NCBI GenBank assembly: GCA_029243165.1
Contig: JAQWSN010000034.1
Coordinates: 1-64,000 of the forward strand
DNA: 64,000 bases
Reading direction: 5' to 3'
Origin: Flavobacteriaceae bacterium
Lineage (GTDB): Bacteria > Bacteroidota > Bacteroidia > Flavobacteriales > Flavobacteriaceae
How positions within the stretch are numbered: the first letter of the stretch is position 1; every line of letters begins with the position of its first letter. Below, in pieces: positions 53,026-61,710 of this stretch. The notes under the pieces are model-generated. The model saw only the letters and a list, made by a program, of their open reading frames with translations, did no database searches and was not told the origin of the DNA. The translations under genes and the position numbers were made by a program.

Positions 53026-53979
53026 TTATCCTTGATAATTTCCCATTGCGATAAACTTTTCTCGACGTTGTTCAATTCTTTTTTCAAGATCCAATTTGTT
53101 TAATTTTATCACGGTGCTAAGAAGTTCTTTTCGCACAGATTCAAAAGTAGCTTCACGGTCATAATGCGCACCTCCTAAGGGCTCTTCAATGATTTTATCG
53201 ATCAGTTTTAATTTGAGCATGTCTTTTGAGGTCAATTTTAATGCCTCAGCAGCGGTTTCTTTGTGTTCCCAACTGCGCCACAGAATAGACGAACAAGATT
53301 CGGGAGAAATTACGGAGTACCAAGTATTCTCCAACATAAATATTTTATCCCCAACTCCAATTCCTAAGGCTCCACCAGAGGCACCTTCACCAATAATTAC
53401 TACAATAATAGGAACAGAAATGGACATCATCTCAAAAATGTTTCGAGCAATGGCTTCCCCTTGTCCTCTTTCTTCAGCTTCTAAACCTGGAAAAGCTCCC
53501 GGTGTGTCAATAAAGGTAACGATTGGAATCCCAAACTTATCTGCAGACTTCATGAGTCTTAAAGCTTTTCTGTAGCCTTCTGGATTTGCCATACCAAAAT
53601 TACGGTATTGTCTGGTTTTGGTATTGTATCCTTTTTGAGTTCCGATAAACATAAAAGACTGGTCCTCAATTTTACCAAGGCCACCCACCATGGCTTTGTC
53701 ATCTAAGACATTTCGATCACCGTGGAGTTCAAGAAAGGAATCGCCGCAAAGGGCCTTAATGTAGTCTAATGTAAAAGGTCTTGAAGGGTGTCTTGACAAT
53801 TGAACCCGTTGCCAAGCACTTAGATTACCGTAAATTTCTTTCTTGGTCTCTTTTAGTTTTTTTTGAATCTGTTCGCAAGTTTCCGTAACATCTATGTCAC
53901 TTTCATCTCCAATAAGTTTACACTTATCTAATTGATCATTAAGTTCCTTGATCGGCAGTTCAAATTCTAAATACTCCAT
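53026..53979 (-). CDS. accA: Acetyl-CoA carboxylase carboxyltransferase subunit alpha
   Basis: A 317-residue subunit that transfers CO2 from biotin to acetyl-CoA in fatty-acid synthesis, with Acc[48 protein letters not shown] and [11 protein letters not shown] are characteristic motifs. Full length. A TACATTTG box lies 17 nt upstream on the minus strand, so it has its own promoter rather than depending on the DMT gene 50 nt upstream. Confidence 0.97.
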   Translation of the reverse strand: MEYLEFELPIKELNDQLDKCKLIGDESDIDVTETCEQIQKKLKETKKEIYGNLSAWQRVQLSRHPSRPFTLDYIKALCGDSFLELHGDRNVLDDKAMVGGLGKIEDQSFMFIGTQKGYNTKTRQYRNFGMANPEGYRKALRLMKSADKFGIPIVTFIDTPGAFPGLEAEERGQGEAIARNIFEMMSISVPIIVVIIGEGASGGALGIGVGDKIFMLENTWYSVISPESCSSILWRSWEHKETAAEALKLTSKDMLKLKLIDKIIEEPLGGAHYDREATFESVRKELLSTVIKLNKLDLEKRIEQRREKFIAMGNYQG

Positions 53980-53996
53980 AAATTAAAATCTTGAGA

Positions 53997-54004
53997 CAAA
54001 TGTA
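53997..54004 (-). promoter_or_regulatory. Candidate accA promoter (-7 box)
   Basis: TACATTTG on the minus strand matches TAnnTTTG. A TTG (minus strand, 54027-54029) 22 nt upstream is a possible -33 element. Confidence 0.5.
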
Positions 54005-54029
54005 AAAATTCTTTGGAATTGACTTCCAA

Positions 54030-54914
54030 CTATGCCCTTTGTTTTTGACGTTTAAAAATACCATTTAACAAAATAGCCCCAAGGATAATAGTAAAGCCAA
54101 CATAAAAACGAATGCTCATCAACTCTTCTTCTCCCCAAACGGCTAGAGAAAGTAAAATTCCATAAACGGGCTCAAGATTGATGATCAACATGATTGTAAA
54201 TGGAGATAAATGCTGCATAACTTTGATGGACACATTAAAAGCGTATGAGGTACAAACCCATGCAATTAATAGAATCCAAAGCCAATCCCACTGATTCAAT
54301 TCAAAAGCAGTAAGGGTGTATTGCCCAGAAAATAGCACGAAAACCAATCCTACAACAGCCCCCACGATCAATTCGTAAAAAGAAAGGGTAATAGCACGAC
54401 CTTTTTTGACCATTTGGGCGTTTAAGATTGTAAAAACAGAAGAGAGAAAAGCAGAGACTAGCGCCACACTTATGCCATAAAGATGTTCAAATTCTGCCTG
54501 AAAGATCATCCCTACCCCAAGCGCAATGAGTCCCCCAAACAGCAACTCATATCCTAAAACTTTTCGTCTATTGATCAACGGTTCGATCATGGCTGTTATG
54601 AATGCACCCGTTGCCATCATGCTCAAAGTTAACGATACTCCTGCTACTTTGATCGCATGAAAAAAAGTCACCCAATGAATCCCAATAATGATTCCCCCTA
54701 AAATAACTTTACCCCACAAATCTTTTTCTAACTTAAAAAAAGAACGATGAAAAAGCGCAAAATAAATAGCAAGACCTAAGCTTGCAAGAACCATTCTGTA
54801 GATTACTAGAGGTATCGCATCTAAGGAACAAAGCGCACCCATGACAGATGAAAATCCAAAAATGAATACAATAAAATGGAAATGAATTAAGCTTTTAGTT
54901 CTAACGTCTTGCAT
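54030..54914 (-). CDS. EamA/DMT superfamily transporter
   Basis: A 294-residue protein with ten predicted membrane helices in two EamA repeats (residues about 10-135 and 150-285). MATGAFITAMIEPLINRRKVLGYELLFGG and LEPVYGILLSLAVWGEE (near residue 245-262) are the typical repeat-end motifs: the former is residues 100-128 and is quoted only by its key pieces FITAMIEPL and RRKVLGYE. DMT proteins usually export small metabolites; the substrate is unknown. The start overlaps the LptF/G-like gene by 14 nt. Confidence 0.9.
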   Translation of the reverse strand: MQDVRTKSLIHFHFIVFIFGFSSVMGALCSLDAIPLVIYRMVLASLGLAIYFALFHRSFFKLEKDLWGKVILGGIIIGIHWVTFFHAIKVAGVSLTLSMMATGAFITAMIEPLINRRKVLGYELLFGGLIALGVGMIFQAEFEHLYGISVALVSAFLSSVFTILNAQMVKKGRAITLSFYELIVGAVVGLVFVLFSGQYTLTAFELNQWDWLWILLIAWVCTSYAFNVSIKVMQHLSPFTIMLIINLEPVYGILLSLAVWGEEELMSIRFYVGFTIILGAILLNGIFKRQKQRA

Positions 54915-55974
54915 GTCGAAGTAAAAAGAACGCTAAAATTCCAAAAATCGCAAGAGGCAACCAAGCAGCAAGAAATGGAGGAAAAGTTGATTTGCTTACC
55001 ATGACCCCAAAGATCTTGTCAAAAAAGATAAAAAGAAAACCTAAAGTGATTCCAAAAGCAAGATTTACGCCCATCCCTCCTCTTCGCTTAAAGGAAGCTA
55101 CTGCTACTGCTATTAGAGTTAAAATAAAGGCAGAAACTGGAATACTCCAGCGTTTATGACGAACCAGTAAATGATTATTAATCAAAATAGAGCCTCGCTC
55201 TCTTTCCTCTTCTATGAATTGATTTAACTCATTGTATGTTAAGGTCTCAGCGATGTAATTAACAGGGGCTAAATCGTTGATTTCAAAGTCAAAAATTGTG
55301 TCTTTTCTAGAAATTTTTTCATAGCGCTCTTGATCCCCCACAAAAGTACGCTTACTGAAATTAGATAAACGAAATGATGAATCTCTTTCAATCCAACGAA
55401 TCCGTTCTGCATGGATTTTAAACTTCAAACGGTTCCCTTCAAAATGCTCTAGAGTAAAGTTAGTTGCTCTTTTTCGAACAGGATCGTAATTATTGACGTA
55501 GATAAATTCATTGTCATTAATCTGTTGATACACCTGATCTGTGTTTCTGGCTTCTTTTTTTACAATGTATTTATATCGAAAATCGTTAAATCCTAAATTT
55601 GATTTAGGAACAATGTACATTCCTGTAAAAAAAGCAAAAATGGCGATAAAACTAGCCGCTAATAAAAAGGGTTTGAGGTAGCGAAAAAAAGAAATACCTG
55701 AACTTAAGATGGCAATTACTTCAGTATTATTTGCTAGTTTGGAGGTAAACCAAATGACCGATAAAAACAAGAAAATGGGAAAAAGTAAATTGGCGAAATA
55801 CCATGTGAAGTCAATGTAATACTCCATGATGGTAAGCAAGGGAACTTCTTTTTCCTTGAGTTTGTCAATTTTTTCAGCAAGATCTACCATAATCCCGATA
55901 GGGATAAAAAGCAATATCATAACTAAAAAAGTACTGATGTACCGTTTGATGATATAAAAATCAATCAACTTCAT
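54901..55974 (-). CDS. LptF/LptG family LPS-export permease
   Basis: A 357-residue YjgP/YjgQ-type inner-membrane protein with six helices (three N-terminal, three C-terminal) around a periplasmic jellyroll domain (about residues 130-270). LIDFYIIKRYISTFLVM at the N-terminus and PVSAFILTLIAVAVASFKRRGG near residue 275-296 are family features (key piece: RRGGMGVNLAFG). It works with LptB to extract LPS from the inner membrane; F versus G cannot be decided. It starts 1 nt after the tgt stop. Confidence 0.92.
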   Translation of the reverse strand: MKLIDFYIIKRYISTFLVMILLFIPIGIMVDLAEKIDKLKEKEVPLLTIMEYYIDFTWYFANLLFPIFLFLSVIWFTSKLANNTEVIAILSSGISFFRYLKPFLLAASFIAIFAFFTGMYIVPKSNLGFNDFRYKYIVKKEARNTDQVYQQINDNEFIYVNNYDPVRKRATNFTLEHFEGNRLKFKIHAERIRWIERDSSFRLSNFSKRTFVGDQERYEKISRKDTIFDFEINDLAPVNYIAETLTYNELNQFIEEERERGSILINNHLLVRHKRWSIPVSAFILTLIAVAVASFKRRGGMGVNLAFGITLGFLFIFFDKIFGVMVSKSTFPPFLAAWLPLAIFGILAFFLLRHARR

Positions 55975-55975
55975 A

Positions 55976-57106
55976 CTACAATCTTGGTTCCATTTGACGT
56001 ACCATTTGTGATTTCCAATTTGAAAACGTACCGGCTAAGATATGTTTTCTAGCTTCACGAATCAACCAGAGATAAAAACTCAGATTGTGAATTGTTGCTA
56101 TTTGCTTTCCTAACATTTCGTTCACGCTAAACAGATGTCGTAAATATGCTTTGCTGTACTCAAGATCTACAAAGCAATAGCCATTGGAATCGATGGGTGA
56201 AAAATCATTTTCCCATTTTTTATTTTTAATATTTATTGTTCCTTCAGCGGTAAAAAGCATTCCGTTTCGAGCATTTCTCGAAGGCAAAACACAGTCAAAC
56301 ATATCCACCCCTAAGGCAATATTTTCTAGTAGGTTAATGGGTGTTCCAACACCCATCAAGTAGCGTGGTTTATCTTCAGGTAATACTGAGCAAACTTCAT
56401 CTGTCATGGCATACATTTCATCGGCAGGTTCTCCTACAGACAGTCCTCCAATAGCATTTGCAGGAGCATTCATTGAAGCGATAAAATGAGCCGATTCTTT
56501 TCGGAGATCAGAATAAACACTTCCTTGCACTATGGGGAACAAAGTTTGCTCATAATCATAAAGCAGCGGTAGCTCTTGATCTGCTTTAAAACAACGTTCC
56601 AACCAACGGTGTGTTCTTCGCATTGATGTTTTTGCATAATTGTAGTCACAAGGATACGGGGTGCATTCATCAAAAGCCATAATGATATCTGCACCAATAG
56701 CTCTCTGGATTTCTATTGCGCGTTCAGGAGTAAAAAAATGATAGGATCCATCAATATGAGATTTAAATTTTACTCCTTCCTCTTTGATTTTTCTGTTTGC
56801 TGAAAGTGAATAGACTTGATATCCGCCTGAGTCGGTTAAAATAGGTTTATCCCAACCCATAAACGAATGCAAACCACCTGCCTGCTGCAAAATATCAGTT
56901 CCAGGGCGTAAATACAGATGATAGGTATTGCCTAAAATAATGTCTGGATTGATGTCATTTTTTAATTCACGTTGATGAACACCCTTTACGGTAGCAGCAG
57001 TACCTACCGGCATGAAGATAGGGGTCTCAATTGTACCGTGATCTGTGGTTATTGTACCTGCACGTGCTTTTGTCTTTTGGTCAGTAGTGTGAAGCTGGAA
57101 TTTCAT
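55976..57106 (-). CDS. tgt: tRNA-guanine (queuine) transglycosylase, lacking two zinc cysteines
   Basis: A 376-residue TIM-barrel enzyme exchanging G34 for preQ1 in GUN-anticodon tRNAs. Asp92 (TDSGGYQVYS) and the nucleophile Asp268 (GVDMFDCVLPSRNARNG) are present. In most bacterial Tgts the zinc site is C-x-C-x2-C plus His; here the segment reads SPIDSNGYCFVDLEYSKAY (303-321), so only Cys311 and His340 remain, with Gly309 and Asp314 in the places of the other two cysteines. The fold and catalytic residues are otherwise intact. The LptF/G-like gene starts 1 nt downstream. Confidence 0.96.
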   Translation of the reverse strand: MKFQLHTTDQKTKARAGTITTDHGTIETPIFMPVGTAATVKGVHQRELKNDINPDIILGNTYHLYLRPGTDILQQAGGLHSFMGWDKPILTDSGGYQVYSLSANRKIKEEGVKFKSHIDGSYHFFTPERAIEIQRAIGADIIMAFDECTPYPCDYNYAKTSMRRTHRWLERCFKADQELPLLYDYEQTLFPIVQGSVYSDLRKESAHFIASMNAPANAIGGLSVGEPADEMYAMTDEVCSVLPEDKPRYLMGVGTPINLLENIALGVDMFDCVLPSRNARNGMLFTAEGTINIKNKKWENDFSPIDSNGYCFVDLEYSKAYLRHLFSVNEMLGKQIATIHNLSFYLWLIREARKHILAGTFSNWKSQMVRQMEPRL

Positions 57107-57226
57107 TGGGCGTAAAGATACTATTCTACAAGGATTTTTAAATGGGTTTTTAATTGTTAATTATCTTCCTGATTTACCCTTTGATAAGGATGTTAGAAAG
57201 GTTACTTTTACCGAAAATTTTTATCA

Positions 57227-58072
57227 ATGACTAACAACGCCTCTTTAAAAGATATCACTACGCAAGTTCGTCGCGATATTTTGAGAATGGTCCACAAAGT
57301 AAACTCAGGTCATCCTGGAGGTTCTTTAGGATGTGCTGAATTTTTTGTGTCCCTTTATTTTGAAATTATGGAGCACGATACATCCTTTTCTATGGACGGT
57401 AAAAACGAAGATCTTTTCTTTTTATCGAACGGACACATCTCCCCCGTTTTTTACAGCACACTCGCCAGACGCGGTTATTTTCCTGTAGAAGAACTCAATA
57501 CTTTTAGACTTATTGACTCTAGACTTCAGGGGCACCCTACAACGCATGAAGGACTTCCAGGAATTCGGATTGCATCCGGTTCTTTAGGACAAGGACTTTC
57601 TGTAGCCATAGGTGCAGCACTCTCGAAAAAACTTAACAATGACCCCAAAACCGTTTATGCGTTGATGGGTGACGGTGAACTTCAAGAGGGACAAAATTGG
57701 GAAGCATTGATGTTTGCCGCAGCAAAAGGAGTTGATAACCTAATTGCCACTGTTGATCTTAACGGAAAACAGATTGATGGCAGCACCAATGAAGTTCTTC
57801 ATTTAGGAAGTGTTAAAGAGAAATTTGAAGCCTTTGGATGGGTTGTTTTAGAACTTGATGAAGGCAACTCATTAGAAAAAATTATTTCTGCCTTAAAGGA
57901 GGCTAAAAGCAAATTAGGAAAATCGAAACCAGTGGCCATTTTAATGAAAACAGAAATGGGTAACGGAGTGAGTTTTATGATGCATACCCATGCATGGCAC
58001 GGAAAAGCACCCAATGACGATCAATTGGAAACTGCCTTATCAGAAAATAAAGAAACATTAGGCGACTACTAA
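57227..58072 (+). CDS. Transketolase, N-terminal subunit
   Basis: A 281-residue thiamine-diphosphate-binding half. VNSGHPGGSLGCAEFFVSLYF (key: GHPGGSLG, residues 28-35), FLSNGHISPVFY, and GDGELQEGQNWEA (ThDP/Mg motif) are present. Together with the next gene it makes a two-chain transketolase that moves ketol groups in the pentose phosphate pathway. The split form is common in Bacteroidota and archaea. The second half starts 9 nt downstream. Confidence 0.96.
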   Translation: MTNNASLKDITTQVRRDILRMVHKVNSGHPGGSLGCAEFFVSLYFEIMEHDTSFSMDGKNEDLFFLSNGHISPVFYSTLARRGYFPVEELNTFRLIDSRLQGHPTTHEGLPGIRIASGSLGQGLSVAIGAALSKKLNNDPKTVYALMGDGELQEGQNWEALMFAAAKGVDNLIATVDLNGKQIDGSTNEVLHLGSVKEKFEAFGWVVLELDEGNSLEKIISALKEAKSKLGKSKPVAILMKTEMGNGVSFMMHTHAWHGKAPNDDQLETALSENKETLGDY

Positions 58073-58081
58073 AAAAATAAG

Positions 58082-59035
58082 ATGACAAAGTATATCAATC
58101 AAGGAAGTAATGACACCCGTTCAGGTTTTGGTGACGGTTTAACAGAACTAGGAAGAACACGCCCAGAAGTAGTTGCGCTATGTGCAGACCTTATCGGCTC
58201 CCTTAAAATGCAAACTTTTATTGACGAGAATCCAGAACGCTTCTTTCAAGTAGGAATTGCCGAAGCCAATATGATGGGAATTGCTGCAGGATTAACCATC
58301 GGTGGTAAAATCCCCTTTACTGGAACCTTCGCAAACTTTTCAACAGGAAGGGTTTACGATCAAATTCGTCAATCCATTGCCTATTCAGGGAAAAATGTCA
58401 AAATATGTGCTTCGCATGCAGGAGTTACTTTAGGGGAAGACGGAGCAACTCATCAAATTCTAGAAGATATTGGACTGATGAAAATGCTACCCGGAATGAC
58501 CGTTATAAACCCCTGTGACTACAACCAAACTAAGGCTGCAACAATTGCAATTGCTGACCATGAAGGCCCTGTTTATTTAAGGTTTGGTAGACCTAAAGTA
58601 GCGAACTTTACAACATCAGCTCTTGGTTTTGAAATCGGTAAAGGTATTTTATTACAAGCAGGTACGGATGTAACCCTCGTTGCAACAGGTCACCTAGTTT
58701 GGGAAGCCTTGGAAGCGGCAAAAGTTTTAGCAACTGAAGGCATTAGCGCAGAGGTTATTAACATACACACCATCAAGCCTTTGGATGATGAAATCATTTT
58801 AAACTCGGTAAACAAAACTGGGTGTATTGTAACGGCTGAAGAGCACAACTATCTTGGAGGTATGGGAGAAAGTATTGCGGGAATGCTCTCAAGAAAAAAC
58901 CCCACCCCCCTAGAGTTTGTTGCGACTCAAGACAGTTTTGGTGAATCGGGAACTCCAGCACAACTGATGGAAAAGTACGGTTTGGATAAAAATGCTATTG
59001 TTAGTAAAGCCAAAAAAGTAATTCAAAGAAAGTAG
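58082..59035 (+). CDS. Transketolase, C-terminal subunit
   Basis: A 317-residue half with the pyrimidine-binding and C-terminal domains. GIAEANMMGIAAGL (residues 59-72) contains the Glu that activates ThDP, and GEDGATHQILEDIGLM (residues 119-134) is a conserved transketolase motif. It follows the N-terminal subunit by 9 nt, so the two are cotranscribed. The 3' end is convergent with the FKBP gene after an 82-nt gap that holds a weak TCCTTT/AAAGGA stem at 59037-59057. Confidence 0.96.
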   Translation: MTKYINQGSNDTRSGFGDGLTELGRTRPEVVALCADLIGSLKMQTFIDENPERFFQVGIAEANMMGIAAGLTIGGKIPFTGTFANFSTGRVYDQIRQSIAYSGKNVKICASHAGVTLGEDGATHQILEDIGLMKMLPGMTVINPCDYNQTKAATIAIADHEGPVYLRFGRPKVANFTTSALGFEIGKGILLQAGTDVTLVATGHLVWEALEAAKVLATEGISAEVINIHTIKPLDDEIILNSVNKTGCIVTAEEHNYLGGMGESIAGMLSRKNPTPLEFVATQDSFGESGTPAQLMEKYGLDKNAIVSKAKKVIQRK

Positions 59036-59117
59036 TTCCTTTTAAAATTGCAAAGGATCGGGATAGCTTCTCTATTTTACTTCTTTTAATTTGAGTATTT
59101 AAGGAGTAAGTAGACCG

Positions 59118-59879
59118 TTAGTCAGCATCTAAATAATCCGCTAAACCGTCTCCATCGGTATCATCTGGTATCCCATCGCCGTCTTGATCGTATTCGTCTG
59201 CAGATAAAATACCATCTCCGTCATGATCCGATTTATTAATTCTGTACAAATCAATTTTGAAGATCAATGGAGAATAGGCAGGGATCGCTCCCGTGCTGCT
59301 GCTAAAATACCCAAGTCCTGATGGAAAAAATAAAATCCCTCGTCCGTATCCAAAAAAGTTGATTGTATTGTCATCATTGACTGTAAAATCGCCTGACTTA
59401 AGCTTAGGGGTTCCTTCTTTAAAACCTCTTACTACCTCAGAAAGATCAAACCATATTGGTGTTTTAGAAGAATCAAAAACTTGCCCATTTAACAACTGCC
59501 CTTCATAAGATAAATAGGTTGAGTCAACCGACGCAGGATGCTGTCCGGTACCTTCTCGTGCTATTAGATAATAAAGACTATGATCAATAAAAGACCCATC
59601 CGAAGTTCTTACCCGAATTACTTCTTTCTTAACTTGATTAATTAAAGGTGTTTTTGAAGCATTCTCACCGCTAATGGTATCCATTACAATCTCGTCATTA
59701 AAATCTGGATCTGAGAAATCATCATAATTATAAAAATGGCTTGACAAAAAGTCTTCTAAGATTTGGTCATCGGCAATAGACTGTTCTTGAACATCTCTGA
59801 TAGGTTCAACCGTGTCTTCTTTTTTACAAGAAGAGACTAATAACAGGCATACTAATATGGGGAATAAAATATTTTTCAA
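59118..59879 (-). CDS. FKBP-type peptidyl-prolyl isomerase lipoprotein with C-terminal calcium-type repeats
   Basis: A 253-residue lipoprotein. I start at TTG 59879 (MKNILFPILVCLLLVSSC), which gives a canonical lipoprotein signal with C18; the open frame extends to another TTG at 59903 and there is no ATG. The FKBP domain spans about residues 110-215: YEGQLLNGQVFDSS, FKEGTPKLKSG, GYGRGILFFPSGLGYF. The tail repeats Asp-rich units such as DHDGDGILSADEYDQDGDGIPDD, the type-3 thrombospondin/EF-hand-like pattern that binds Ca2+. This resembles the GldI-like PPIases of flavobacteria but the tail is unusual. Confidence 0.85.
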   Translation of the reverse strand: MKNILFPILVCLLLVSSCKKEDTVEPIRDVQEQSIADDQILEDFLSSHFYNYDDFSDPDFNDEIVMDTISGENASKTPLINQVKKEVIRVRTSDGSFIDHSLYYLIAREGTGQHPASVDSTYLSYEGQLLNGQVFDSSKTPIWFDLSEVVRGFKEGTPKLKSGDFTVNDDNTINFFGYGRGILFFPSGLGYFSSSTGAIPAYSPLIFKIDLYRINKSDHDGDGILSADEYDQDGDGIPDDTDGDGLADYLDAD

Positions 59880-59917
59880 GATCAATTCTTTTAGGCGTTG
59901 CAAGATACAATTTTCTT

Positions 59918-59925
59918 TATTTTTG
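59918..59925 (+). promoter_or_regulatory. Promoter for the S4-protein operon (-33 TTG, -7 TATTTTTG)
   Basis: TATTTTTG preceded by TTG at 59898-59900 with a 17-nt spacer, a good match to the Bacteroidota promoter, 26 nt before the ATG at 59952. Confidence 0.6.
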
Positions 59926-59951
59926 TGTGAACTCTTAACTAAGTTTTAAAC

Positions 59952-60338
59952 ATGCGTGTTGATCAATATTTATGGTGTGTGCGAATTTTCAAGTCGAGAA
60001 GTATGGCTACAAATGCCTGCAAAAAAGGCCAGGTAATGATTCTGGACAAAGCAGTCAAACCCTCTAGAGAAGTTTTGCCTTTAGACCTTGTAAAGGTTCG
60101 TAAAGATCAAATCTGGCGCAATTTGGAAGTAATAGCACTCCCAAATAGTAGAGTGGGCGCTAAACTTGTAGGGCTTTATTGCGTTGAGAAAATTTCCTCT
60201 GAAGACCTTGAGCGAAATCAATTGCAACAATTAGTAGGACACGCAAAACGCGACCAGGGAACTGGAAGACCCACAAAAAAAGAGAGAAGAGAGTTAGATA
60301 ACCTCTCTGAAGATAATGCACGTGAAGACGAAATTTAA
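59952..60338 (+). CDS. S4-domain RNA-binding protein, Hsp15 (HslR)-like
   Basis: A 128-residue protein. The S4 RNA-binding domain opens with MRVDQYLWCVRIFKSRSMATNACKKGQV (key: DQYLWCVRIFKSR, residues 3-15), and a highly charged C-terminal tail (RPTKKERRELDNL) is typical of Hsp15. Hsp15 binds free 50S subunits carrying nascent tRNA and helps rescue stalled ribosomes. It precedes the phosphoribosyltransferase gene by 16 nt and is probably cotranscribed. Confidence 0.9.
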   Translation: MRVDQYLWCVRIFKSRSMATNACKKGQVMILDKAVKPSREVLPLDLVKVRKDQIWRNLEVIALPNSRVGAKLVGLYCVEKISSEDLERNQLQQLVGHAKRDQGTGRPTKKERRELDNLSEDNAREDEI

Positions 60339-60354
60339 TAAGTAAATTTAAACC

Positions 60355-60858
60355 ATGACAATACTCGGAGATAAAATTAAAACCGAAGAGCAAATGCACT
60401 CAAGTATCAAAAGAATTGCTTTTCAAATCTATGAAAACAATATGGACGAGAAGGATTTGGTTGTTGTAGGGATTGCTCCTCGAGGTAGTGAACTTGCAAA
60501 AGAATTGGGCAAATCTATTGAAAGCTTAAGTGGTATTAAGATTCGCTACGGCACTTTAAAAATAAATAAAAATAATCCTACAGAAAACCTAGCTTGTGAT
60601 CTTCCCCTTTCAGAACTTGAAAACAAGTCCATTGTTGTTGTAGACGATGTTTTAAATACAGGAAGTACATTAATCTATGCAGTACGACACTTCCTTAAGA
60701 TACCGGTAAAACAAATTAAAACGGCTGTAATGGTAAACAGAAACCATAAAAAATTTCCAATCAAGGCTGATTTTAAAGGCATTTCACTCTCCACCTCAAC
60801 AAACGAGCACGTAAGTGTGATACTCAAAGGTGCTGATAGTGGAATTTATTTACGCTAA
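60355..60858 (+). CDS. Phosphoribosyltransferase family protein (PyrR-like)
   Basis: A 167-residue type I phosphoribosyltransferase. The PRPP-binding loop is VVVVDDVLNTGSTL (residues 93-106) and GIAPRGSELA (residues 39-48) is the pyrophosphate loop. Sequence and length are closest to the uracil-phosphoribosyltransferase/PyrR group. Regulation of pyr genes is not implied by context, since no pyr gene is near. The 3' end overlaps convergent aroK by 9 nt. Confidence 0.85.
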   Translation: MTILGDKIKTEEQMHSSIKRIAFQIYENNMDEKDLVVVGIAPRGSELAKELGKSIESLSGIKIRYGTLKINKNNPTENLACDLPLSELENKSIVVVDDVLNTGSTLIYAVRHFLKIPVKQIKTAVMVNRNHKKFPIKADFKGISLSTSTNEHVSVILKGADSGIYLR

Positions 60859-61380
60859 TTTTTTTCTGATTTCAGAAACAATAGCATCTATTGATTTTTC
60901 ATCTGTCGAAATTTCATAGTGTGCCTTTTGATAATAATTATTTCTTTCAAATAAATGCTTTCCAATAAATTCTTTTACGGCATCAAGAGATTTAAGGTGT
61001 GCAATTAAGGGTCGTTTCGATTTTTCATCAAACAAACGATGACTTAAGGTATTTATGCTGGCTTTAAGATAAAAAGCGGTATCGTCTTTTCTACTTGCAA
61101 TAAAGTCCATGGTGTCGTAATAACAGGGTGTGCCTCCACCAAGGGAAATTATCATCGGTTTAGATTTGTTCATAAGTTGTTCGAAACATTTTCTTTCCTG
61201 AGCTCTGAAGTACAATTCTCCTTTTGTTTTAAATATTTCAGGAATTGTCATGCCTTCTGATTGTTCAATGTAGTCATCTAAATCAATAAAATCTACATCA
61301 AAAGCCTGTCCCAGCTTCAGACCCACAGCACTCTTTCCGCTGCCCATGTACCCTAAGAGGATAATTTTGTGTGAAATCAT
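60850..61380 (-). CDS. aroK: Shikimate kinase
   Basis: A 176-residue kinase phosphorylating shikimate at O3. The P-loop is GYMGSGKSAVG (residues 10-20), DFIDLDDYIE supplies the shikimate-binding Asp, FRAQERKCF and ISLGGGTPCY are family motifs, and KSKRPLIAH forms the lid Arg. Full length. It ends over the phosphoribosyltransferase stop by 9 nt, and its start is 53 nt from the tRNA promoter region. Confidence 0.96.
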   Translation of the reverse strand: MISHKIILLGYMGSGKSAVGLKLGQAFDVDFIDLDDYIEQSEGMTIPEIFKTKGELYFRAQERKCFEQLMNKSKPMIISLGGGTPCYYDTMDFIASRKDDTAFYLKASINTLSHRLFDEKSKRPLIAHLKSLDAVKEFIGKHLFERNNYYQKAHYEISTDEKSIDAIVSEIRKKLA

Positions 61381-61441
61381 TTTTTTGTTTAGAGCTTGTA
61401 AATTTATGGTAAATCAAGAGGATAAATACATATTTGATAAT

Positions 61442-61449
61442 TATATTTG
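61442..61449 (+). promoter_or_regulatory. Candidate -7 box for the tRNA cluster
   Basis: TATATTTG matches TAnnTTTG and ends 11 nt before the first tRNA base, as expected for a tRNA promoter. Confidence 0.5.
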
Positions 61450-61460
61450 CAGCCTCAAAA

Positions 61461-61533
61461 GATTCGGTAGCTCAGTTGGTAGAGCATCTCCCTTTTAAGG
61501 AGAGGGTCCTGGGTTCGAGCCCCAGCCGAATCA
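61461..61533 (+). tRNA. tRNA-Lys (anticodon TTT), copy 1
   Basis: A 73-nt cloverleaf with acceptor GATTCGG/CCGAATC and discriminator A, D-stem GCTC/GAGC, anticodon arm TCTCC-CTTTTAA-GGAGA (anticodon TTT) and T arm CTGGG-TTCGAGC-CCCAG. CCA is not encoded. It reads AAA and AAG codons. Confidence 0.97.
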
Positions 61534-61538
61534 CTTTT

Positions 61539-61611
61539 GACTTGGTAGCTCAGTTGGTAGAGCATCTCCCTTTTAAGGAGAGGGTCCTGGGTTCGAGCCC
61601 CAGCCAAGTCA
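61539..61611 (+). tRNA. tRNA-Lys (anticodon TTT), copy 2
   Basis: Identical to copy 1 except for two acceptor-stem pairs: GACTTGG/CCAAGTC in place of GATTCGG/CCGAATC. Both changes are compensated (T-A to C-G at pair 3, C-G to T-A at pair 5), so the stem stays fully paired. Separated from copy 1 by 5 nt. Confidence 0.97.
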
Positions 61612-61619
61612 CTTCTTTT

Positions 61620-61703
61620 GCGCACGTGGCGGAATTGGTAGACGCGCTAGCTTGAGGGGCTAGTGGGAGTTTTCCCGTGGAAGTTCGAGTCTTCTCGTGC
61701 GCA
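61620..61703 (+). tRNA. tRNA-Leu (anticodon GAG)
   Basis: An 84-nt tRNA with acceptor GCGCACG/CGTGCGC and discriminator A, a long variable arm (GGGAGTTTTCCCG region) typical of leucine tRNAs, anticodon stem CTAGC/GCTAG with loop TTGAGGG (anticodon GAG), and T arm loop TTCGAGT. It reads CUC and CUU. CCA is not encoded. It follows tRNA-Lys copy 2 by 8 nt. Confidence 0.96.
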
Positions 61704-61710
61704 CTTTCCA

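Noticed and set aside
53189-53575. 128-codon open frame on plus inside accA
   Set aside because: Antisense shadow of a conserved enzyme; low-complexity serine-rich peptide.
59036-59117. TCCTTT/AAAGGA stem at 59037-59057 as a terminator
   Set aside because: Nine-nt loop, weak stem and no adjacent T run; not enough to call.
61434-61655. Open frame on plus across the tRNA genes (repeating AQLVEHLPFKERVLGSSPS)
   Set aside because: It is a translation of the two tRNA-Lys genes; the repeat in the peptide is the tRNA duplication.
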